Assembly: GCA_003339415.1 (NCBI GenBank) | Contig: PDHQ01000377.1 | Coordinates: 1-29,034 of the forward strand | Source: Ophiocordyceps camponoti-saundersi (nom. inval.) | Lineage: Eukaryota > Ascomycota > Sordariomycetes > Hypocreales > Ophiocordycipitaceae | Direction of reading: 5' to 3' | Length of the DNA: 29,034 nucleotides | Shown here: one piece after another, positions 9,651 through 20,978 of the stretch | How positions within the stretch are numbered: position 1 is the stretch's first letter | Layout: the number at the start of each line of letters is the position of its first letter | Position numbers and translations under genes: made by a program | The notes under the pieces: model-generated | Told to the model about the DNA's origin: nothing | The model's database searches: none | The model's input: only the letters and a program-made list of their open reading frames with translations

Positions 9651-12561
9651 GGAGATATAAGATATAATTATAATATAGAAGATAAATAATTATATCTTTC
9701 TATTATTAAACCGTATATTTAAAATATAAATAAAGTTAAGGGCTATATTAGGTACTTTCGGAATCGAATTATTTGCTATTATCGAACTTATCTTAGAGGC
9801 TATAATACTTCGTAAAATATCCTTAAAAGTAGGTATATTTAAGCTATTTAGCGGTAGAGAGATTTTCTCGTATAATAAGCTCTTAGTATCTTCGGGCTCG
9901 ATATTAAAAAGAGGGCTTTATAAACTATAATATATAATTAGGTTAGTTATTAGGTAAAAAGGAAAGGGGGAGGTATCTAGTTACCGCGTAATATTCTAAC
10001 TAGTTAGCGTTATAATATATATAAACTAGAGAACTATAATATCCCTTAGATAGCCGGAGCTCGAAACTATTAGCGAAAGAATAAGTATATATCTAAAAGG
10101 GCGTTATACGCCGCCTTAGCAGCCTATACTTATTCTTTTTTTACCTTAGGTATATTCCCTAAGCTTAGAAAGTTATTAGCTACGGCGCGGGAGTTAGGTG
10201 CTATATTATAAGCTAGTTAAGCTAACCTTAACTAGTAGGATTATTACTAAACCTCGCTATAAGTATTATAATAAAAAATATATATAGTGCTTAAAGAAGT
10301 AAAATATTAATATATAATACTACGCGTTTATCTACTTAAGAGTTTATAGTAAGGAAAAGAATATAAGGAGGAAAGAGGAGAGGTAAAAGGGAAAATAATA
10401 CCTATTTTATATAAAAAAATAATAAAAATAAGAAAAATAGTTAGAAAAAGTATAAATAAAAGCGTATATATATATATATATATATATATAACTATATATA
10501 GAAAGAGGGAGAGAGAGAGAGAGAAATAAAATATAAATAAGGAAAAAAAAACCTATTTACTTATATAATTAGTAAAGGCGATAAAGCAAGGAGATATATA
10601 AAAAAAGAAATAGCTACGTAAAATAAAAATAAGCCGCGAAATAATATATTAATATAAGTAAAAATATAAAAAAACTACTAAAAAGTAAAGGAGGTAGTAA
10701 GAGAAATAATATATATAGTAATAAGAGTAATAAGAGAGTAAGAGGGGGGAAAAATAGTAAAAAAGCGAAAAAAGTAATAAAGGTAGCGAGGGGGCGAGAG
10801 AGCAAAAGTTATAAAAAGAGGGTAAGAGGACGAGGAGAGTAGCGAGGGTAGCGAGGGGGCGAGAGAGCGAAAGTTATAAAGAGAGAGCGAGAGGATAAGG
10901 AGAGTGGCGTAAGCGGCGAGAGGACTAAAAAGCGAGAAAAAGAAAAGGTAAGGGGGCGGGGAGATAAGTAATAAAGCGAGGAAAGGGAAAAAAGTAATAA
11001 GGGAGCGAGAGGGCGAGAATATAAGTAACGGGGTAAGAAAAAGGAAAAAAGTAGCGAAAAAATAAAAAAGTAAGAGAGCGAAAATATTAGTAATAAAGCG
11101 AGGAAAGGGAAAATAATTACGAAAAGGTAAGGAGAGTAGTAAAAAAGCGAGAGGATAAGAGAGTAGCGAGAAAATAAGAGGATAAGAGAGTAGCGAGAAA
11201 GCGAGAGATCGAAAAAGCGAGAAATTAAGGATACTAGCGATAAAGAAAGGAAAGGGAAGAGAATAGCGAAAAAGTAAGAGGGGAGAGACTAGTAAAGTAG
11301 CGGGAGAGGTAAGAAATTAAGGAGAGGAAAAAAGATAAGAGGATAAGGGGAGAGGGGGAGGGGGGTTAAATATTATAATTAAAATAAAATAGTAATTTTA
11401 TAAAATAGCTTTATAATTATAAGTTATTTCTAAGGCTAAAGTTATAGTTTATAAACTTAATAATACTTATAAAAAGTTAAAAAGTTAGATTTTTAGTTAA
11501 GTTTATTTATATAAAAGGTAAAAAGTAAAAAATAATAGATAATTTAATAATAGCTATTATAATATATACTTATAACTTAGCCTTAATTTATAATATTTCT
11601 AATTATAAAAGTTTTAATAAATAACTTATATTATAAACTTATAACTAAGTAGGCGAATTTAGATATAAAGATAGAGAATAAAGGGAGGGGTTTAAATAGG
11701 AAAGCTAACTACTTTTTATTATTAGTAATATCGCTATTAGTAATATTATCGCTACTTAGCAAATCTATATTAAAGTAAGAGATAAGTATAGCCGGAATCT
11801 AAAAGTAAGTATAATTACGCTATTAGCAGAAGCGGATATATATCGTATAAGCACCGTTTTCGAAAATAAGTATTTTAATATAATAAATAAAGGGATACGG
11901 TAAGTTAAGGTAGGAGTAACGCGTAGAAACCTAAATAGGCGATCCTTCTAAGGCCGCGAGGTAGTCTTTAATAAGCGATTATCTTAACGCCGCGAGGATA
12001 GCGTAGAAGAAGCTTCTTAACTATATAATTTTAATAATCTCTCGCTTTATTATATCGTTATATTTAAAGCGTAGAGTAACGGGGTAAGCGGGATAAGAGA
12101 GAAGTGCGGTCTTATCGGGCTATAAAGGGTTAGTAGGAGGGTTTATTTACTAAAAAGAAAAAGATATATTATAGTAAAGTAAAGGGGCCGCTAGTAAGAG
12201 TCGGAATAGTTAGTTCTAAAAGGTAAAATAATAAGATTATATCGCTAGCGCTAGTAAAATTATCTTTTAATTAAGCTAAGTAAAGTAGAGCGAATAACGA
12301 CGATAAGATTTATAGCCTTATAGTTAAAATATTAATAAGGGAAAGAAAGATCGAAGATAAAGGAATAAATACCTTTTTAGAAAGGGAGCTAGAGAGGTGG
12401 AAGAATATATAATATTTTTTTTTTAATTATAAAACTCGAAAATAATAAGGAGGCTAAGATAATAGAAGAGAGAAGGAAAAATATCGTATATATATACGTA
12501 TATATATATAAAAGAAAAAAGGAGATAGAGAGAGCGAGAGAGTAAGAGAGAGGGGGGGGGG
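9651..12561 (+). repeat. Copy 3 of the large tandem satellite unit (~2.91 kb)
   Basis: Head-to-tail with copy 2. The offset grows from 2740 in the first half to 2900 at the right end (aggctaagat at 9551 and 12451). The extra ~160 bp comes from a longer agcgag minisatellite region (10780-11330). Landmarks are collinear: module A at ~10160, TA tract at ~10465, GA tract at ~10506, and the ...ggcgatcc... and ...tagcttcttaac... blocks at ~11938-12020 matching ~9028-9118. It ends in a G run (12552-12561). Confidence 0.8.
10782..10913 (+). repeat. 66-bp tandem duplication in the satellite
   Basis: The string ggtagcgagggggcgagag occurs at 10782 and again at 10848, 66 bp apart, both followed by agc(a/g)aaagttataaa. 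This is part of the agcgag-rich minisatellite field that makes copy 3 longer than copy 2. Confidence 0.75.
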
Positions 12562-12989
12562 TATTTTTTTTTATTCCGAAATATTTATATATATTAATAG
12601 GATAGGTATAGTAAGGCGCTACGTTAATAGCTATCCTCAAGTTAAAAATAGCTAGTAAAAAAGCTACTAAGATATATAAGCTCTAGCTACTTATTAGGGG
12701 AAAGCATATCCGTCTATATAGAGAGCTATTAGAATTTTAAGGCGCGTTTTATATTAGCTAGCTCGGTAAACTATAAAGAAAAAATATTAAGAGGTAGATT
12801 ATAGTAAAATAAAAAGGAATATATACTAGGAGGTAGCTATTACGTAAAGGCGGCTAGTAAAAAGTATATAGTATATATCTACGATAGCTATTAGAAGTAG
12901 ATAGCTATTTACGAAGTAGGAAGGAATATATATAGTTTTAGTAAGGCGTCTAGCGTAAGGTTAGCTTATCTTCTTTAATCGCGCGGGTT
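12562..12989. other. RIP-mutated spacer after the tandem block
   Basis: It begins with a T run and then AT-rich sequence with scattered agctag/tagctatt strings. No frame or repeat partner was recognised. Confidence 0.4.
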
Positions 12990-13112
12990 TCGGCGAGCGT
13001 AGCGCGTTATTAGCTATAGCGCGGAAGTTAAGTGCGATATTAGGAGCGCGGCTAGGCTTACCTCCCCGAGTAGTAGCGTTATCTAACTTCGTTATAGGCA
13101 TCGCGAGAATAG

Positions 13113-13151
<39 letters not shown>

Positions 13152-13180
13152 GGTGCTGCGCGTCTATTTCGGAGACGCGT
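12990..13180 (+). repeat. Module A, fourth copy, interrupted by poly-T
   Basis: It matches module A at gcgcggaagttaagtgcgat and the downstream cgcgtctat edge. A poly-T tract lies between the two halves. It keeps more C and G than the other copies, so it is less mutated. Confidence 0.55.
13115..13149 (+). repeat. Poly-T run of 35
   Basis: An uninterrupted T run that splits module A copy 4 between agaataggg and acggtgctgcg. It could be a retroposed poly-A tail on the - strand, a slippage product, or an assembly artefact. Confidence 0.85.
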
Positions 13181-14157
13181 TAGTAGTAAAAAAAAAATAC
13201 GGAGAGCGTAATAAAAAGGTAGAAAAAATATAATAACTAGTTTATACGTAAAGATAATAAACGAGGATAAGATAACGGAAAAGGAAGAAAATATATTATA
13301 TTTTTATATATATATAAGCGCGGATATAGTAATATATATATAGGGGACGAAAGAGACGGAAGAGAGAGGAAAGAAGAGAGAAGCGTAAAGAAGAAGAGGG
13401 AGAGAGAAATATAAGAAATTACCCGGAAGGATAAGACTATATAAGCGTAATAAAGCCTTAAGTATATATAATAATAAAAAAGAAATACTAGAAAGAGAGT
13501 AAGTATTAGGGAAAATAGATATATTTATATATTATTAATAGAATAAATATTTAAATATAAAGATAGCTTAGGAAATAAGAGGTAATTTAAGAAAATAAGT
13601 ATAGGGTTAAGCTAAGTAAGGGAGAAATATAATATAAAAGTAAATAAACTAAGGTACCTAGTTTATAAAAGTATTAATAAAAAATAAGATATATAAAATA
13701 ATTTTTTTTTTATTTTTTTAGTTACTAAACTATATATATATATAATAAAAAACTATAAGTTAGAAAAGTTTAAATCTAATAGTTTATTATAACTAAACTT
13801 ATCGAGGAGGCTAAGGAACTAAATAAAATAACCTAGAGGTATTAGCACTTAATCCTTTCTTAAGGGGAGGGACTTTATCGAAGATAAAGCTCCTAGAACC
13901 TTACCGCGCGACGCCTTAGGCCGGGCGTAGTAAACTATATAATATAATCGGGAAATTTATTAGGTAAATAGGGAAATAAAATATAATACTTACTACCCTA
14001 TATTTTACCTTAGTTAAAAAGTATAATATATATATATAAGCACTAAAGTAACTGAAAGAATAGAATAAGGTAAGTTAGCTAGTATAAGATATAATATAGA
14101 GGGTGCAGGGCGTTATACCCCGGGCCTACTTATACCTCGTAACTATAAGGGTTAGGG
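13181..14157. other. AT-rich degraded sequence, no gene seen
   Basis: It contains short GA-rich stretches (~13350-13410) that echo the tandem unit, then AT-rich sequence with stops in all frames. A small GC-richer patch lies at ~13898-13932 (ccgcgcgacgcc...ggccgggcg). I see no identifiable feature. Confidence 0.4.
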
Positions 14158-14640
14158 TAGAGCTTAGCGCGCTTTAGCTACGGCGCGGTAGTTAAGTGCG
14201 ATATCGTAAGAGTAAGTAGCTTACCTTAACGGGTAAGGGCGATAGTTAACCTCGCTATAAATATTATAATAATATAGATATAAGGTGCTTAAGGTAGCGA
14301 GTAGGTTATTATACGGTAGTGCGCGTTTATTTCTAGAAAGCGTTAGTAGCGGGGAATATTATATAGATAATATACTAAAAGTATAGAAATAAAGTATATA
14401 TATTTACGGAAGGAAAAGGGAGGCAGAAAAAAAGAGAGAGAGAGAGAGAATAAGAAATATAAAATATAAGAGAGTTAGAAGGAATACCGGTTTCCTTATA
14501 TAACTTATATAAGCGAGAGGCCGAAAAGAGTAACGAGGAAAGTAAGGATATAATAGCGAAAGATAATAAGGAGATAGGCGTAATAGGTTAGGGAGGAAAA
14601 AAAAATAAGAGAGAAAAGGGAGAGAGAAGAGGACTATACG
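14158..14640 (+). repeat. Module A fifth copy plus adjoining unit fragment
   Basis: Module A (14158-14345) is followed by a diverged version of the unit's next part: tatatatttacgg, a (GA)n tract at ~14431-14449, and a ttccttatataac segment at ~14492. It therefore represents the centre of the satellite unit without its ends. Confidence 0.6.
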
Positions 14641-15080
14641 TATATTATTTTTATAAAAGAGGGGAGGGGGGGCGTCTATAAGGTATAAGGTAGCATTTTT
14701 TTTTATAAAGATAAAAGCGTAAATATAAGGGAATAAGAAGGGTTAAGAGATAGAAGAAGCGGTAATAAGAAGCTAAAAGAATATTCGTAGGAGGTAAGGT
14801 ATTATAACGAGGAAGAATAATATATAGGGAAGTAAAGTAAAAATATTAATAAATTAAACTAGGATAAGTATAGTTTATAAGTAAAGGGGATAAGCTAGTT
14901 TAGCGGCGGCTATAAGTATATATAAGGAAAAGAACGCTAAACTAAAGTAAAATATTATCGAAAGCTTTTACGGAGTATAATTAAATAGTTATTAGTGCTA
15001 TTTTAAACTATAAATATTTCTATAGATTAGAGAGATAAAGGCGGCTATAGTAAAGTAGTTTAGCGGCGGTGTTAGACGCG
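14641..15080. other. RIP-mutated spacer, nothing recognised
   Basis: AT-rich sequence with short G and T runs. No frame or repeat partner was noticed. Confidence 0.35.
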
Positions 15081-15676
15081 CTAAAAGAAAAATAAGCGTA
15101 TAACTTAGCTAGGGGATTTCTAAGGGCTTTAATAAGGTTTAGTTAAAAGGTTTCTAAACCTCTTTCTTTTCCTAAAGGTATCTAAGGATTAAGATATAAA
15201 AGGTAAATAATATAGGACTAGGGTTATTACTAAGTATATAGCTTAGATTAGTTTCCCTCGAAAGAGGAAGAAATTAAGTAAGTAATTAGCCCTAACCTTA
15301 TCTTTATAAGCTATTATAAAAGTTATATATTGTAAGTTAAGTCTTAGAGAGGACTTATAGTAAAAACTCTACTAAACGGAACTATAACTTTATTTTAAAC
15401 TCTATACTTTTATACTATAAATTACTAATTTAAATACTTATTCTAAAGTTTTTAGCACTTAATTAAATAGTTCTTATCTTCTTTTCTCTTTCTTCTCTTA
15501 TCTTTATATAGAAAACCGACTCCTTATTATTTTCCCCTATAAAGAATTATTATCCGGCTCTCCCTCCTAAAGCTAGAGATCCCCCCTTATATTAGTTAAA
15601 GACTTTAGTTACCTAAAAAGTTACGCCCTTTAGGTATCTACTACGCTTACTTAAGGTATCCTTCTTCCCTCGCTAA
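15081..15676 (+). repeat. 600-bp dispersed repeat, copy B
   Basis: The closest partner of copy A (3333-3926), with the same left edge (aaaagaaaaataagcgtataac) and right edge (ggtatccttcttccctcgct). The middle third (gattagtttccctcgaaagaggaagaaattaagta) is nearly identical. Differences are mostly C/T or G/A, with a few small indels. Confidence 0.75.
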
Positions 15677-15705
15677 AATAGTAAATACTATTAGAGGATA
15701 TAATA

Positions 15706-15936
15706 TAATATAGTCTCCCTCGATAGAGGAAGGAATAAGGTAAGTAGTATCTAGCCTTTAAGCTTATATCGATAGCTATCTTAAAAAGTCGTATATCGCG
15801 AATTTAGTTTTAGAGAGGACTTCTAGCAAAACTCGAGTTAACGAAATTATAACTTCGCCTTAAAACTCGGACTATAATATAATAAATTACTCTTTTAATA
15901 AGTAAATAAAGATTCTAAAGCTTTAATTAAATAGTT
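15706..15936 (+). repeat. 600-bp dispersed repeat, partial copy E
   Basis: It matches the middle of copies A/B, from tctccctcgatagaggaagg through agttttagagaggactt to tttaattaaatag. The left and right thirds are missing. It lies ~30 bp downstream of copy B in the same orientation, as if a second copy inserted next to it or a tandem pair partly deleted. Confidence 0.6.
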
Positions 15937-15994
15937 AAAAGTAATAAGATAGGGGGTAAGGTAATAAAGCGCGCGAGAGATAGATATAGCACGC

Positions 15995-16009
15995 GGGGGG
16001 GGGGGGGGG
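15995..16009 (+). repeat. Poly-G run of 15
   Basis: An uninterrupted run of 15 G following cgcgcgagag and cacgc, soon followed by a T run at ~16018-16029. Confidence 0.9.
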
Positions 16010-16111
16010 AAAGGTAGTTTTTTTTTTTTAAGGAGGTAGGAAGAAAGACGGGATATAAGTTATAATATAATAATATTAAAATAAAGTAGCGGGGTATAAC
16101 TTACTATATAG

Positions 16112-16114
<3 letters not shown>

Positions 16115-16146
<32 letters not shown>
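16115..16146. repeat. AT microsatellite
   Basis: A pure (AT)n run of about 16 repeats between gggc and agttcgag. Confidence 0.9.
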
Positions 16147-16150
<4 letters not shown>

Positions 16151-16299
16151 CGAGAACTTAGTTAACCGGTAATATTATAGAGTAGAGAGTTATAGTTAAA
16201 ATAAAGTTAGATAATAGTAAGAAGGCGTATATTCTAATAATAATAGTAGAATAGAGGGCGAGGTAGTTTATTTTAAAAAAAGACTAAGTATTAGTATAG

Positions 16300-16830
16300 A
16301 TAGTTATTAAGGTTATTACAGGTTCGAAGACGTGCCTAGACGGAGTTAAGAGGAGAATAGTATCGCGTTAAGTAGATAAGTAATAGCTAGCTTAAGAAAG
16401 ATAAATATTTTATAAACTACGTACTTTATTATACTTAAGGTATATACCGATATATAAAGTAAATTAGTAATATAAAGGACTTCGTTATAAGTTTAAGATA
16501 GGTAGTAGGAAGAGAGAGAAGTATATTACGCTTAAAAAAGTCTTTATTACCTTTTCGTATATACGCTTAGGGATATCGGTTTCTTCTAAAGGTAGGCGTA
16601 TAAATAAATAGAAGATAAAGGGCAGGTAATAGTTCGAAATAGTAGTAAAGTCGGCCTTACTTTAGGCGGCGTGGCGAAGATAAAGGGTTTCTTACCTAAC
16701 TATAAGGGATAGCTTAAATAGCCTTAGTTATAGAAAACTATATAAACGGCGGCGGGGATATTAGAATATATAATATATTACGGTTACTATTAGCGTTTAA
16801 TATATACTATTTGTTAAGAGTACAGGTTTC
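16300..16830 (+). pseudogene. Stop-riddled coding relic, Lys/Arg-rich, not recognised
   Basis: A frame with codons at positions equal to 1 modulo 3 stays mostly open from 16300 to ~16830, apart from TAA/TAG codons that RIP could have made from Gln or Trp codons. The reading is basic, with Lys/Arg clusters around 16508-16535 and near 16740-16755, and a Leu/Ser-rich section near 16690-16740. I recognise no family. It lies just upstream of the longer relic starting near 17040 but in a different frame. It could be an earlier exon or the frame-shifted start of the same gene, or unrelated. Confidence 0.35.
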
Positions 16831-17039
16831 CTATAAGATAATTTTTTTTTCTATTTTTTTTTAAAAAAAAATAAAAAATATTAGCTTACGAAAAGGGAAG
16901 ATATACTTAACTATCGTAAAAATAAAAAGGGCGCGGGTTAACGTTAGAAGGATATAAGAGGATATATAAGCTTTCCCTACTACTTATAGCTATTTTACGG
17001 CTTCTATTAATCAACATTATATTATATTACTAAGAAGGA

Positions 17040-19177
17040 TACTATCGTAGCATATTAGCCTTATTTAGTTTGCTAGCGAGAAGAGCTTATATAGCGCGTG
17101 CCGAGTTTTTATACTTTAATAACGCGCTTTTAGAGGGCCGCGAGGAGTTAGTCGCGGCGACTTTAGATAGTAGACTATCGTCCTCCGCGGCTTATATAAA
17201 CGCCGGTAAGAGCGGTATTACTAGTAGTTACTTCGTCTTAAATATACTAAGATATATACCCGAGAAGTAGCAGTATATAAAGGGCTTATTATAAGGCTGC
17301 GAGGCGTAGCTAGTAGCTTTAAGGGGACTATCTTTATAATCTATTATTATATAATAGTAAGGTAAGGTAATATCCGGGGTCTCGTTATTAGCTAACTTAT
17401 ACTATATATCTCTATCTAACTCGAACGCTAAAAGGTTAAGCCTATCTAAAAGGATAGTATATACTCTATTATTATCTATATTAACGCTATTCGGCGGGTA
17501 GAGATGCTGGCCGGGGCGGGGAGGTAAGCAGGGTAGCGGTATTATTTTTAAGGTATATAAGTCTCTAATAAATAGTAAGGCGGTATCGGGGATATTACCG
17601 GGATACTCTGCTAGACTCGAAGACGTGGAATATACCTTAGAGCTATCGGATTCTTATATATTACGTTTAACGAAGGATCGAACCGTATAGCTATATCCTA
17701 TATCGTTAACTAATCCGGGTAACTACGGGTATCGAAATTCTAGCGATATAGATAATAATATATCGTAAGGAAATAAAGGTTTTTTATTATAAGCATATAG
17801 TATTTATCGGTTTTATCTTATAATATCGTTTATAGATAGCCGAGCTATACCGTATATAAGCTGCTAATTATAACGAAGGGTATCTAGCTTAGCGTTAACT
17901 ATAATATAGGCGTCCCGGGTAACGGTATAAGTAAGACCTTTATCGGCCGCGATATCGGTAAGGTTTATCTTAAAAGCGGTATTAAGAACTTATAAACGAT
18001 AATTATATAAGAGTAAGGCGTTAAAACCGTGCTAGTTTAGAAAAGCGAGGCTTCGTTACTTAGCTCGAGGTAGTATATAAGATATAAGACGCGTTAAGTA
18101 AGGAATAGGATAATACTAATATATTACGTTACCGGTATTAGTTAGGTTTATAAGTCGAGGAGGCGAGGGGCGTGAAAAGGTACCGGTTTTATAAGGTAGG
18201 ATTATAATAGGGAGAACGTTACCTTATATAATAGTAAGTAGGGGGGATTAATAGTAAGGATAAATTTAGAGACGAGGAAAGCTTATTATAGTTCGTATAA
18301 TTAAGATTAATATATATAAAGTTTATAAGTTAGTTATTATATAATTTTTTTTTCCCTTATTTTACTTATTATATATATAAAAGCGTGTCCCGCTACTAGC
18401 TAAAGTGCTTATAATAAACGGAAGGGTTTTCGCTATCTATATCCGTATAGATATTACTTTTATAAGATAAAGCGATATCTAGTAATTTAGATAAGTTAGT
18501 TTCGGCAATACTAAAATCGGTAAGCTATATATATAAAGGATACGCGGCAGATAAGGTTTCTAATAATAGAAGTATATATACTATCTATACGATATAAAAA
18601 GCGCGTACGCGATAAGATATCCGGGAGGGGTATGCTTCTAGTGCTCGGAGTATCTAATAGCGAGTTTATAGGCGGCTGCGCGCGAGGTTACTAATAAGGC
18701 GGTTTTCCCTCTACGGTATTATAGTAGGGAACTATTCGGCGACCCGGACGCGACGGATACGAAGAGACTTACTATATTTAGTAAGCTACTAGAGGAGGCG
18801 GAAGGAATATAAAGGAAAGCCTTAGCCTAAGCAGAAATTATATAGTCGGAGGTTAGTTTAGTAGATAAGGGGCTAGTAAGGCAGATACTACTAATAACGT
18901 ATAGCGAGTACTAATTCTACCCGGGGTTAGTATACGGGAGACTAATATCGCATATTAAGGGATATAACTATATAACGTAAGTTTTACGGTATAATTTATA
19001 CTTTTTATATATATATATCTTTTACTAACGATAAATAGCTGCTTATACTATATTAAGTTCTGCTTTATATACGGTAAGGCGTTCTTAGACAGTTAGTAGT
19101 AATATAAGTATAGGTATTTTTCGAATATCGAGATATAGCGGCTATAGGTGCCGGCGAAATATAGCGTTATAGGGGAC
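17040..19177 (+). pseudogene. Relic of a large unidentified gene, upstream part
   Basis: Frame 3 (positions divisible by 3) reads from ~17040 to the end of the first duplicate at 19177. Its stops are almost all TAA/TAG compatible with RIP-killed Gln or Trp codons. Open islands include 17070-17270 (beginning at a TTG, not an ATG) and 18672-18809, 46 codons with a clear protein-like composition (Arg/Tyr/Ser, then an acidic ELFGDPDATD string, then LLEEAEG). A T-rich interruption at ~18340-18370 could be an old intron or simple decay. I could not assign a domain. The reverse strand also has a moderately open frame over 17040-17330, so the strand is a judgement. The second half is duplicated downstream at +1801 bp. 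Confidence 0.45.
17462..19177 (+). repeat. 1716-bp tandem duplication, left copy
   Basis: It aligns with 19263-20978 at a constant offset of 1801 bp with no net indel: tcggcgggta at 17491 and 19292, and aggggac ending at 19177 and 20978. The differences I checked are C/T or G/A transitions scattered on both sides, for example gatgctggccgg against gacgctagctag. The copies therefore duplicated once and were then mutated independently by RIP. Confidence 0.9.
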
Positions 19178-19178
19178 A

Positions 19179-19259
19179 CCCTACTAACCCTACTAACCCT
19201 ACTAACCCTACTAACCCTACTAACCCTACTAACCCTACTAACCCTACTAACCCTACTAA
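19179..19259 (+). repeat. Nine exact copies of the 9-bp unit ccctactaa
   Basis: Nine consecutive perfect units fill the gap between the two 1.7-kb duplicates and are followed by a decayed ccttacttt. The unit resembles the fungal telomere repeat CCCTAA with three extra bases, but it is not a true telomeric repeat. The junction ctaacctta-cttta shades into the duplicate's start (tactctatta in the left copy, tactttatta in the right). Confidence 0.95.
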
Positions 19260-19262
19260 CCT

Positions 19263-20978
19263 TACTTTATTATTATCTACGTTAACGCTGTTCGGCGGGT
19301 AGAGACGCTAGCTAGGGCAGGGAGGTAGGCAGGGTAGCGGCATCGTTTTCAAAGTATATAAGTCTCTAATAAATAGTAGGGCGGTATCGGGGATATTACC
19401 GGGATACTCTACTAAACTTAAAGACGTAGAATATACCTTAGAGCTATCGGATTCTTACGTGTTACGTTTAACGAAGGATCGAACTATATAGCTATATCCC
19501 GTATTATTAACTAATCTAAGTAACTACGGGTATCGAAATTCTAGCGATATAGATAATAATATATCGTAAGGAAATAAAGGCTCTTTATTATAAGCACGCG
19601 GTATCTATCGGTTTTATCTCGTAATATTATTTATAGATAGCCGAGCTATACCGTATATAAGCTGCTAATTATAACGAAAGGTGTCTAGCTTAGCGTTAAC
19701 TATAATATAGGCGTCCCAGGTAACGGTATAAGTAAGACCTTTATCGGCCGCGATATCGGTAAGGTCTATCTCGAAAGCGGTATTAAGAACTTATAAACGA
19801 TAATTATATAAGAGTAAGGCGTTAAAACTATACTAGTTTAGAAGAGTAAGGCTTCGTTACTTAGCTCGAGGTAGTATATAGGATATAAGACGCGTTAAGT
19901 AAGGAATAAGATAATACTAATATATTACGTTACCGGTATTAGTTAGGTTTATAAGTCGAGGAGGCGAGGGGCGTGAAAGGGTACTAGTTTTATAAGGTAA
20001 GATTATAATAGGGAGAACGTTACCTTATATAGTAGTAAGTAGGGGGGATTAATAGTAGGGATAAATTTAAAGATAAGGAAAGCTTATTATAGTTCGTATA
20101 ATTAAGATTAATATATATAAGGTTTATAAGTTAATTATTATATAATTTTTTTTTCCCTTATTTTACTTATTATATATATAAAAGCGTATCCCGCTACTAG
20201 CTAAAGTGCTTATAATAAACGGAAGGGTTTTCGCTATCTATATCCGTATAGATATTACTTTTATAAGATAAAGCGATATCTAGCGATTTAGATAAGTTAG
20301 TTTCGGCGATACTAAAGTTAGTAAGCTACGTATATAAAAGATACGCGGTAAATAAGGTTTCTAATAATAAAAGTACGTATACTATCTATACGATATAAAA
20401 AGCGCGTACGCGATAAGATATCCGGGAGGGGTATACTTCTAATACCTAGAGTATCTAATAGCGAGTTTACGGGCGGCTACGCGTAAGGTTACTAATAAGG
20501 CGGTTTTCCCTCTATAGTACTATAATAGGGAACTATTCGGCGACCCGGACGCGACGGATACGAAGAGACTCGCTATATTTAGTAAGCTACCGAAGGAGGC
20601 GGAAGGAATATAGAGGAAAGCCTTAGCCTAAGTAGAAATTATACGGTTAGAGGTCGGTTTAGTAGATAAGGGGCTAGTAAGGCAGATACTACTAATAACG
20701 TATAGCGAGTACTAATTCTACCTAAGGTTAGTATATAGGAGACTAATATCGCGTATTAAGGGATATAACTATATAATATAAGTTTTACGGTATAATTTAT
20801 ACCTTTTATATATATATATTTTTTACTAACGATAAGTAGCTACTTATATTATACCGAGTTCTACTTTATATACGGTAAGGCGTTCCTAAACGGTTAGTAA
20901 TAATATAAGTATAGGTATTTTTCAAATATTAAGATATAGCGGCTATAAGTGCCGGCGAAATATAGCGTTATAGGGGAC
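19263..20978 (+). repeat. 1716-bp tandem duplication, right copy
   Basis: The partner of 17462-19177. In places it keeps C or G where the left copy has T or A (tcgttttcaaa against ttatttttaag near 19345), and elsewhere the reverse, so neither copy is the unmutated parent. Confidence 0.9.

Noticed and set aside
10614..10805. 63-codon Leu/Phe-rich frame on the - strand, resembling a membrane protein
   Set aside because: It is the complement of the purine-rich satellite; the Phe/Leu/Ser content is an artefact of CT-rich sequence.
6001..12561. Ribosomal DNA intergenic spacer as the source of the tandem unit
   Set aside because: No rRNA gene sequence is present in or beside any unit.
12389..12640. 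83-codon frame on the - strand, resembling a membrane protein
   Set aside because: It spans the end of the satellite unit, a G run and TA/GA microsatellites. Its composition is dictated by simple repeats.
16318..16345. Possible tRNA T-arm (ggttcgaagacgtgcc)
   Set aside because: The ggttcga string is present, but no D-arm, anticodon arm or acceptor pairing could be found around it.
17070..17270. 66-codon frame as an independent small gene
   Set aside because: It begins with TTG and reads on, past RIP-type stops, in the same frame as the longer relic.
19179..19259. True telomere or chromosome end
   Set aside because: The unit is 9 bp, not the usual 6-bp CCCTAA. The array is short, internal, and flanked by two copies of the same duplicated sequence.
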